Below are positions 1 through 6,008 of a stretch of DNA of 7,777 nt, piece by piece. The translations under genes and the position numbers were made by a program. The DNA is from Bacillota bacterium. GTDB lineage: Bacteria; Bacillota; Clostridia; Lachnospirales; Lachnospiraceae. The notes beneath the pieces were generated by a model, which did not search any database, was not told the origin of the DNA, and saw nothing but the letters and a program-made list of their open reading frames with translations. How positions within the stretch are numbered: position 1 is the first letter of the stretch; every line of letters starts with the position of its first letter. The DNA is taken from positions 1-7,777 of the forward strand of contig JAEWMZ010000176.1 of NCBI GenBank assembly GCA_023392995.1, in the 5' to 3' direction.

Positions 1-96
1 AAATTATACGAATAATTTACCATATAATAATCAGCATTTATTACTTTTAACAAGCAAACGCAGTCAATTAATATCTTATTACTTTTTATCATTCTC

Positions 97-118
97 AAAA
101 AGGTCAACTGTCCTTTTT
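97..118. terminator. Weak hairpin with A/T tracts, possible minor terminator
   Basis: Arms AAAAAGG (97-103) and CCTTTTT (112-118) pair perfectly over 7 bp around an 8-base loop, giving U-runs in either transcript direction. Only two G-C pairs support it, so it is a much weaker candidate than the one at 209-254. It could serve an unseen gene to the left, or be chance in AT-rich DNA. Confidence 0.25.
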
Positions 119-146
119 CGCGAAATAATTTTATAAACCAATCCCT

Positions 147-207
147 GCGCTTTGCTTTATGAAAGACTTACATACTTCTATCCTTTGGATATGAAAGCAA
201 ACAGCGC
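147..207. repeat. Compound imperfect inverted repeat
   Basis: The outer arms are GCGC-TTTGCTTT (147-158) and AAAGCAAA-CAGCGC (194-207). They pair over about 12 bp with a 2-base bulge. Within the roughly 35-base interior, TATCC (179-183) and GGATA (187-191) form a second hairpin with a 3-base loop. The structure sits immediately before the terminator at 209-254. It may be the 3' part of a structured RNA, a small mobile or palindromic element, or simple coincidence; nothing visible chooses among these. Confidence 0.4.
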
Positions 208-208
208 A

Positions 209-254
209 AAAAACACATTCAATCAACATAGATAAATCGATTGAATGTGTTTTT
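209..254. terminator. Strong bidirectional Rho-independent terminator
   Basis: A perfect 16-bp stem joins positions 209-224 (AAAAACACATTCAATC) to 239-254, with a 14-base loop. The plus-strand transcript ends in a U-run (250-254) and the minus-strand transcript in a U-run read from the A-run at 208-213, so it can work both ways. It lies 115 bases past the SDR stop codon and is the first good terminator for the leftward SDR transcript. Confidence 0.75.
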
Positions 255-369
255 ATATAATGTTCTGAGTGAATTCAAGTTAGTTCATATATTCTAAGTA
301 TCCTAAGTATCTCTAAAGCTATTGCAAGTCCATGAATAGCAAATCATTCGTATTGATTAATTCTTATTC

Positions 370-1146
370 CTAAACAATGGAACCGCCGCCGTCTACTACA
401 ATAAACTGACCCTGTACATAGCTGGAAGCATCACTGGAAAGATACAGTATCGTTCCGTTCAATTCACCTTTACCACCAGGACGGCCTGCGGGATTTACTG
501 CATTATAGGTATTCAGAAATTGTTCTGATTTAAACAGGGTTCCAGCTGTCATCTCGGATTCAAAGAGTGCAGGTCCTACGGCATTTACTGTTATGCCATA
601 TCTTGCATAGGAAGCAGCCATTCCTTTTGTCAGTCCAAGTACAGCAGATTTTGAGGAGTTGTAGGAATGTCTGATAAACATATCGTTTTTATCAGCTACC
701 ACTGCATTTACGGAAGCTATATTTACTACTTTTCCGTAGCCTTTTTCTTTCATACTCGGGATTACGTATTTACTGGTTAAGAATATGCTCTTTACATTGG
801 TATCAAAGGCAATATCCCATTCCTCTTCTGTCATGCTGTCAACGCCGCCGCGCACTGCAATTCCGGCATTGTTTAATAAGATGTCTATATGTCCAAAGGT
901 ATTGAGTACTGTTTCCATTGCTTCTTTCACACTCTCTTCCTTGGTTACATCGCAAGCAACTGCAAGAGCCTTACGTCCTGTATTCTCGATAACTGCCTTT
1001 AAATCCTGAAGCTTATCGTAACGTCTTGCCAGAAGGGCTACATCTGCACCGGCTTTTGCATATGCAAGTGCTGCATCTGCTCCCAGTCCGGAGCTTGCTC
1101 CTGTTACGACTGCTACTTTTCCCGTTAAATCAAATAAATTCTCCAT
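370..1146 (-). CDS. Short-chain dehydrogenase/reductase (classical SDR, FabG/gluconate-5-dehydrogenase-like)
   Basis: This 258-residue protein has the usual length of a classical SDR, a soluble NAD(P)-dependent ketone/alcohol oxidoreductase. The cofactor-binding TGASSGLG is at residues 15-22, CDVT around Asp66, and NNAG at 92-95. The complete catalytic tetrad is visible as Asn117, Ser145, Tyr162 and Lys166 (YNSSK). Arginines 41-42 after the second beta strand favour NADP(H), by family rules. The N-terminal FDLTGKVA and the C-terminal VDGG are typical of FabG and gluconate/sugar-acid dehydrogenase relatives, but the substrate cannot be read from sequence. The ATG start is preceded by an AAGGAA ribosome site about 9 bases upstream. 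The gene lies 307 bases downstream of the OYE-ADC fusion on the same strand with no evident terminator between, so co-transcription is plausible. A role in reducing or oxidising a carbonyl made or used by the fusion enzyme is inference. Confidence 0.93.
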   Translation of the reverse strand: MENLFDLTGKVAVVTGASSGLGADAALAYAKAGADVALLARRYDKLQDLKAVIENTGRKALAVACDVTKEESVKEAMETVLNTFGHIDILLNNAGIAVRGGVDSMTEEEWDIAFDTNVKSIFLTSKYVIPSMKEKGYGKVVNIASVNAVVADKNDMFIRHSYNSSKSAVLGLTKGMAASYARYGITVNAVGPALFESEMTAGTLFKSEQFLNTYNAVNPAGRPGGKGELNGTILYLSSDASSYVQGQFIVVDGGGSIV

Positions 1147-1453
1147 ATGCTTAATTCCTTTCTTATCTACATTTATTTAGGCAATTGCGAAACAATATAG
1201 TTATTGTAATTGTATACATATCACATACTATTTCTACGCTCCAACACTTCCTTCGGGCTTAGCTTCCGCTTCGAAACAGTTTATGTTGTGTATTCAATAG
1301 CTAAAGTTTCTGAGTTTCACAATTACCTAATCCATTTATTGAAGCAAAACAACTTTTGCTATTAACTTTTTGCCTTTTACCTCCATCATTTCAACTTTAC
1401 CACTAACTTTTTGCCTTTTACTTCTATCACCTTCTATGATCTATAGTAAGTGA
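1147..1453. other. 307-base spacer between fusion enzyme gene and SDR gene
   Basis: No gene is visible here. Reading leftward from the fusion gene's stop, it contains a duplicated 26-base sequence (1363-1429) and then a patch richer in G+C (22 of 40 bases over 1237-1276) in otherwise AT-rich DNA. The SDR ribosome site lies at the left end. A small hairpin, ACAAT/ATTGT, occurs near 1191-1206 but lacks a U-run, so I see no intrinsic terminator and no convincing promoter. Leftward read-through from the fusion gene into the SDR gene is therefore possible. Confidence 0.6.
1363..1429. repeat. Imperfect direct repeat, two 26-base copies 41 bases apart
   Basis: Copy 1 is 1363-1388 and copy 2 is 1404-1429. 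Both begin TAACTTTTTGCCTTTTAC and differ at only 2 of 26 positions. They lie just downstream of the fusion gene's stop. On the minus strand both copies could encode a short EVKGKKL peptide, but the 41-base offset puts them in different frames. The first copy read has no start codon and soon stops, so a local DNA duplication is the simpler reading. Confidence 0.7.
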
Positions 1454-4267
1454 TTAAATTCGTCCAGTTTCCATAAAGGCCGTACGGTCATAACGTCCGG
1501 TCAGCAGGTAAGGGATAACCTCCTCTGCCTCTAATTTTTCTACCAGATTCAGCTTATGTACCAGCAGACTGTTCTCAGAATAGGCTCCTCCTATTATGGT
1601 GTTGATGGGAAGCTCTGCCCAAGGATCATCTATACTGGACTTTAAGTTCATTGATACCATTCCGGGTTCCCAGGACTTATAATTATACTCACATTGATTC
1701 ATGAGCAAAGCACCATTCATAAAGTGCGCTGTGCCGTTTTCATCGGGCTGTCTGTCAAAGTGGAAATAGAAGCCGCCACCAAAGGTCTGCTTGCCTGCTG
1801 CTGGGAATTGATATAACGCTGCGGTCAAAGGACTGTTATATTCTCCTAAATCCATCTTTATATCCACCAGCTGTGTTCCTCTTCTGGTAACCCCCGCTGT
1901 TACTGTATCCCCGTTTCGCCTGATTACAAATTCTGCTCCCAGCTTCTTTGGAATACTTCCGTTATCTCTGCCGCACTGAACAGCCATCTCCGCTCCGGGA
2001 CCGCCCAGTACAAGACCCATGGTGTAAAGTCCTAAGGTTTTTCCATAGGTTGCATATACACCTAGAATTGCCTCATAATAATCATCTGCAAAAGTCGGAT
2101 TATTAATATGGCAGACGGATAAGGTAACCACCGGCATAGAGAAGGGTTTTAACGGTGGAGGAAGAATTCTCGCTATGGCTGCGGGATCTGTCAGATAACT
2201 GATATAGATTCCTTCTTGATTATCCATAAGAGAAACCTTGCCGAAGTTAGGAAGTTCATCCTTTGATACCTTAAAGCTGGGTACCTTCTCTTCTGTGGTA
2301 AACAGCCGTGAAGCCGTATCATAAGCGGTACGGGTTGCCGGTGCGATACTGCCGTCTTTGATCGCACTTCCGATCAGCTTTACGATAGCTCCCCGGGATT
2401 CCAGCTCAGACACTAAGCTTCTGTCCGGACGAAAGCCAAGAGAGAGGACGACTGCCTCTGCATCCGCTTTTACTTCTTCTTTGTTATCCAGCTTTTCCAG
2501 AATAACGCAGTCCTCTTTTATCTCTTTTAAGGAATGTCCTAACAGGTACTGTGCACCTGCTTTCGCCAGACGTCCGCAGACATCGGCAACGTTGGTATGG
2601 TTCGCATTTGGCGCAGGCTTATCAAGCATATCAATAATCGTCACCTGGTTATCTGCTTCACATAAGTATTCTGCTGTTTCAAGGCCGGTGAGTCCTGCGC
2701 CGATTACTGCAACTTTTTTGCCTTTGAGGACTTCCTTACCGGATAATATGTCTTCTACGGTATATATGTTCTTACCATTGATGCCTGGTATTTTGCCAGG
2801 AATGATGGAAGTGGAACCGGAAGCCAGGAGAACCGCATCCGGTTGGCAGGCCATAATGCTTTCTGCATCTGCCTCTGTATTTAATAATACCTCCACTCCA
2901 AGCTTCTCAAATTCATTGCCATAATAGTCTGCAATCCACTGCATACGTTCCTTTAGCGGAGGTTTTTTCGCAAGATTTACGGTTCCGCCAAGCTCTGCCT
3001 GACGATCCATCAAAGTTACTTTCATTCCTCTAAGTGCAAGTGTCTGTGCTGCTGTCATACCGGCAGGACCCGCACCCACTACAACAACCCGGTGTCCCTT
3101 GGTGTCACGAATCAGATTTCCATACTTTCTCTCTCTTGCATATCTGGGATTTAAGGCGCATTCAGGAGGTAGGCCTGCAGCGTTATATTCGTTTAAGCTT
3201 TCAAAGCAGCGCAGGCAGGAAATACATTTACGCAGCTCCTTTTCTCTTCCTTCCCGGACTTTGGTTCCCCATTCTTCATCTGCATTCCAGGAACGGCCCA
3301 TGGAGACGAAATCAACCACACCATCTTCTAAAAATCTCTCAGCTGCAGCAGGTTCCCTGATAACAGAAACACCGATTACCGGAATCTTTACATGGCTTTT
3401 TACAGCCTTTAGTAAATCACGTCTCCAACCCTGAGGGAAGGAAATTGGTTCTATACAAGTCATTCCTGTCTCATACAGTCCACAGCTTGGATCAATGAAA
3501 TCAATTCCTGCCGCTTCCAGTGCCATGGCAATCTTAACACCGTCCTGCACATGGATGTAGTCCTGCGTTACACCCGTCTTATCCAGGAATTCTTCAACAC
3601 TGAGACGTACACCAACGGGGAAATCAGATCCGCACTCTTTACGGATACCCTCGAGGATTTCAAGAATAATTCTCAAACGATTCTCAAAACTTCCGCCATA
3701 TTCATCTTCTCTTTTATTGGTATAGGGTGAGAGGAACTGATGCAGCAGATATCCATGAGCCGCATGCAATTCCACACCATCGCAGCCGGCTTTTTGTACT
3801 CTTATTGCACCGGCTACAAACTGCTGCACTAACTGCTTTATCTCTTCTGTGGTCAATGCACGGGTTTCCTGCTTCAGCATTTTACAGGGTATGGCGGAAG
3901 GCGCCACGACCGGCTGTCCCCCAAGAAGGGCGGATACGGTTTCACGTCCCGGATGATGAAGCTGGATGAATATCTTGCTGCCATGCTTATGCACTGCTTC
4001 TGCCAGCCTTGACAGAGGTTCAATATGTCTGTCCTTGGTAACGGACAACTGTCTCATGAGACCGGCTCCGTTTATATCATTCACACGTGTAATCTCAGGA
4101 ATAATCAGTCCCGCTCCGCCGATCGCTCTCGCTTCATAAAACGCGATCATATCCTCTGAGGGTGTTCCGTCCAGGTTAGCCAGACCACAGCCCATCGGAG
4201 ACATGACCAGGCGGTTTTTCAGCGTTACCTTTCCAATGCTTCCCGCTTCAAATAATCTGTTATACAT
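1454..4267 (-). CDS. Old Yellow Enzyme-type Fe-S flavoenzyme fused to an acetoacetate decarboxylase-like domain
   Basis: This 937-residue protein is a multidomain cytoplasmic redox enzyme. Residues 1-340 form an OYE-type FMN TIM barrel: Gln102 in IQLHHPGR, the carbonyl-binding pair His168/His171 with proton donor Tyr173 in HAAHGYL, Arg221, and SMGR ending at 325. Cysteines 348, 351, 354 and 370 should ligate a 4Fe-4S cluster. Residues 390-655 form the FAD/NAD(P)H module, with GxGxxG at 398-403 and 523-528; Asp546 after the second site suggests NADH. This architecture matches 2,4-dienoyl-CoA reductase, 2-enoate reductase and BaiCD/BaiH-like enzymes, which normally end near residue 640-680. Here the frame continues into an ADC-like domain (about 663-925) with the GRD...PKKLG signature, Lys774/Lys775 matching the Schiff-base Lys pair. 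The start is fixed by GGAGG 6 bases before the ATG and the conserved N-terminus. Transcribed divergently from the PucR gene. The substrate is unknown; an enone, enoate or beta-keto acid is inferred. Confidence 0.93.
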   Translation of the reverse strand: MYNRLFEAGSIGKVTLKNRLVMSPMGCGLANLDGTPSEDMIAFYEARAIGGAGLIIPEITRVNDINGAGLMRQLSVTKDRHIEPLSRLAEAVHKHGSKIFIQLHHPGRETVSALLGGQPVVAPSAIPCKMLKQETRALTTEEIKQLVQQFVAGAIRVQKAGCDGVELHAAHGYLLHQFLSPYTNKREDEYGGSFENRLRIILEILEGIRKECGSDFPVGVRLSVEEFLDKTGVTQDYIHVQDGVKIAMALEAAGIDFIDPSCGLYETGMTCIEPISFPQGWRRDLLKAVKSHVKIPVIGVSVIREPAAAERFLEDGVVDFVSMGRSWNADEEWGTKVREGREKELRKCISCLRCFESLNEYNAAGLPPECALNPRYARERKYGNLIRDTKGHRVVVVGAGPAGMTAAQTLALRGMKVTLMDRQAELGGTVNLAKKPPLKERMQWIADYYGNEFEKLGVEVLLNTEADAESIMACQPDAVLLASGSTSIIPGKIPGINGKNIYTVEDILSGKEVLKGKKVAVIGAGLTGLETAEYLCEADNQVTIIDMLDKPAPNANHTNVADVCGRLAKAGAQYLLGHSLKEIKEDCVILEKLDNKEEVKADAEAVVLSLGFRPDRSLVSELESRGAIVKLIGSAIKDGSIAPATRTAYDTASRLFTTEEKVPSFKVSKDELPNFGKVSLMDNQEGIYISYLTDPAAIARILPPPLKPFSMPVVTLSVCHINNPTFADDYYEAILGVYATYGKTLGLYTMGLVLGGPGAEMAVQCGRDNGSIPKKLGAEFVIRRNGDTVTAGVTRRGTQLVDIKMDLGEYNSPLTAALYQFPAAGKQTFGGGFYFHFDRQPDENGTAHFMNGALLMNQCEYNYKSWEPGMVSMNLKSSIDDPWAELPINTIIGGAYSENSLLVHKLNLVEKLEAEEVIPYLLTGRYDRTAFMETGRI

Positions 4268-4273
4268 TTTGTA

Positions 4274-4303
4274 CCTCCAACCATTTATGTTAATTTTATA
4301 ACA
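4274..4303 (-). promoter_or_regulatory. Ribosome site and candidate extended -10 promoter for the fusion gene
   Basis: Read on the minus strand, GGAGG (4274-4278) lies 6 bases before the ATG. Upstream, TGT-TATAAA (4295-4303) resembles an extended -10 element; no good -35 sits at 17 bases, consistent with either an extended -10 promoter or activator dependence. ATAACA occurs three times on the plus strand at 4298, 4310 and 4328, overlapping this region; in AT-rich DNA this may be chance or may mark regulator sites. Confidence 0.45.
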
Positions 4304-4369
4304 AAGTTAATAACATAAGAATACAAGATAACAAGTGATTTCACAACGTGCATGATGAATGATAAAACT

Positions 4370-4398
4370 TTGACAATTTGGTTACCATGTACTAAAAT
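4370..4398 (+). promoter_or_regulatory. Sigma-A-type promoter of the PucR-family gene
   Basis: A perfect -35 TTGACA (4370-4375) and -10 TAAAAT (4393-4398) are separated by 17 bases. Transcription should start near 4405. A small palindrome, TGGT-T-ACCA (4379-4387), lies in the spacer and could be an operator. The predicted transcription start falls within the AGGAG at 4402-4406, so that sequence is unlikely to be the working ribosome site; this decides the start of the next gene. Confidence 0.75.
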
Positions 4399-4437
4399 GA
4401 CAGGAGATATTATTTATTGATAGAGTTGGAGTTTATT

Positions 4438-5967
4438 ATGACTTTTAAAAAGCTGGTTGAAAGAATATCCAAGGAATACACCATAGATATATTAACTGAA
4501 GGTGAAGATATGGAGTTACATGACATTGCCTTGCTTGACAGCAAAGAAATCAATTTCCGAAAGAACACTTTATATTTTGGTTACGATAAACAAATAAGCA
4601 AGACGGTTTCCCCCGCTCACTGTATTTTTGCCTGTACAGGCATTGCTTCCCTTCCCCTTACCACTGGATGCAATGCTGCTGTGGTAGCAGAGGAAGATCT
4701 CTTTTCCCTGTTCAATACAGTGAAAAGCCTGATTGAAACTACCCGCAGCAAAGGGATTTTAGAGGAGCTTACTGCTCTTGCCGACAGCTCCCGCAGTATA
4801 GAAGCAGTCATTGATGCAGCCTCTGTAAGGCTTGGCAGCTTTCTGGTATTCTGCGATATGAACTTTAAGATCATTGCTAAATCCACCTCTATACCAGTCC
4901 TCGATCCCTTATGGATAGAAAATACTGTCCAGGGCTATTGCAGTTACGAGTTCATTAATGCCGTTAAGGATTTGGCAGCAATTAAAAATGCCTCCATGAC
5001 AACCTCTGCCTTTGAAGTCGTATGCAGCCAATCCTCGAATCGTAAAATCAGTTGCAAAGTCTTTCATAATAAAGCCCAGATTGGGTTTCTATTGATGATT
5101 GAAGGAGACACTCCCTTTCTTCCCTCTCATTTTGAAATGCTTAGCACCATAAGTCATGCCCTCAGCTATACCATAGCATACTATACATCAGATTTATTCG
5201 AAGGTAACAGCCGTTATCACGAATTACTATACAGCATGCTGATCGGCGCTCCTGCCAAGGACATTGCTGCCCGTCTGTCAGGCCTTAAATTTCCTGAGCG
5301 AATGCTGGCACTGTATCTTCGTCCTTCCAGATACTTAGGACAGCAATATCTTAAGAATTACACCTCCAAAGCACTAAAACATAGAATTGCCGATACGCAT
5401 GTAACCTATCATAAGAACGGCATAGCTGCAATTATTCCATTAGCGGAGGAGTCTGACCTTTATCATAAATTACCTGAACTATTAAGAGACCTTGCAAAGA
5501 AAGAATATGTTCGCATTGGAATCAGCTATCCCTTTATGAATATTGAGAATTTTGTAAACCATTTTGATCAGGCTTTCGCTGCTTTAGAACTTGGTCAGAA
5601 GTTAAAAAGTGAAGATTCCGTTTGTTTTTATCAGGATTATCAGTTCTTTCATTTACTGTCAGATACAAAATATCCGGACAGGCTGGGGAGCTTCTGCCAT
5701 CCGGCACTGGCAGCACTGAGACAATATGATCATACTACGAATTCCCAGCTTTATAAAACCTTGTGTATCTACATCGAGAAGGGCTGTAATATCAAGCTAA
5801 CCTCTGAAAGCCTGTTCATTCATCGGAATTCCCTGGTGTACCGTCTGGATCGCATCACAGAGATCGGCGGGCTCGACCTATCAGACATTAATACTTTGTT
5901 CCTTCTTCGATTATCTTTTCTTATTGACCGCTATAATGAGCTAAATACGAGTATGGAATGGTGTTAG
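4438..5967 (+). CDS. PucR-family transcriptional regulator
   Basis: A DNA-binding regulator of 509 residues from the chosen ATG. The C-terminus (about 438-496) is the PucR/CdaR-type helix-turn-helix, with the hallmark SLFIHRNSLVYRL segment at about 458-470 followed by a leucine-rich helix. The N-terminal 100 residues resemble the PucR sensor domain, a GAF-like region spans roughly 118-248, and a degenerate GGDEF-like CdaR middle domain lies around 283-393. No membrane segment is seen. Starting at ATG 4438 is preferred: GGAG at 4428-4431 is 6 bases upstream, the product begins MTFKKLVERI as PucR proteins often do, and the alternative TTG at 4417 would use a ribosome site overlapping the predicted transcription start. 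PucR relatives respond to metabolites such as purines, sugar acids or amino acids. Divergence from the fusion-enzyme gene suggests that gene and perhaps the SDR are its targets; ligand and sign of control are unknown. Confidence 0.92.
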   Translation: MTFKKLVERISKEYTIDILTEGEDMELHDIALLDSKEINFRKNTLYFGYDKQISKTVSPAHCIFACTGIASLPLTTGCNAAVVAEEDLFSLFNTVKSLIETTRSKGILEELTALADSSRSIEAVIDAASVRLGSFLVFCDMNFKIIAKSTSIPVLDPLWIENTVQGYCSYEFINAVKDLAAIKNASMTTSAFEVVCSQSSNRKISCKVFHNKAQIGFLLMIEGDTPFLPSHFEMLSTISHALSYTIAYYTSDLFEGNSRYHELLYSMLIGAPAKDIAARLSGLKFPERMLALYLRPSRYLGQQYLKNYTSKALKHRIADTHVTYHKNGIAAIIPLAEESDLYHKLPELLRDLAKKEYVRIGISYPFMNIENFVNHFDQAFAALELGQKLKSEDSVCFYQDYQFFHLLSDTKYPDRLGSFCHPALAALRQYDHTTNSQLYKTLCIYIEKGCNIKLTSESLFIHRNSLVYRLDRITEIGGLDLSDINTLFLLRLSFLIDRYNELNTSMEWC

Positions 5968-6008
5968 TATTATTAAGTAATTACCTTCAAGAGTAAATGG
6001 AGCCATTC

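Larger units (their letters stand above)
1..369. other. Gene-free region downstream of the SDR gene
   Basis: No convincing coding frame is visible on either strand: the stretch is AT-rich and broken by stops. It holds a short A/T-armed hairpin at 97-118 (arms AAAAAGG and CCTTTTT, loop of 8), a larger imperfect inverted repeat at 147-207, and a strong terminator at 209-254. A tandem 9-base repeat, CTAAGTATC twice, lies at 294-311 between that terminator and the SDR stop codon. Whatever gene lies to the left of the window is not represented here. Confidence 0.7.

Noticed and set aside
785..1009. Open frame on the plus strand inside the SDR gene
   Set aside because: It lies wholly antisense to a well-supported SDR with a full catalytic motif set, and its translation shows no family features.
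1340..1440. Possible small protein with an EVKGKKL repeat encoded on the minus strand
   Set aside because: The two repeat copies are in different frames, the first lacks a start codon, and the remaining peptide (MMEVKGKKLIAKVVLLQ) is only 17 residues with no clear ribosome site.
2358..3969. Several plus-strand frames antisense to the fusion gene
   Set aside because: They shadow a strongly conserved flavoenzyme frame; compositions are Ser/Leu/Pro-rich as expected for antisense reading, with no recognisable domains.
4617..5716. Minus-strand frames within the PucR gene
   Set aside because: They are antisense to a gene with a recognised C-terminal PucR helix-turn-helix and carry no motifs.
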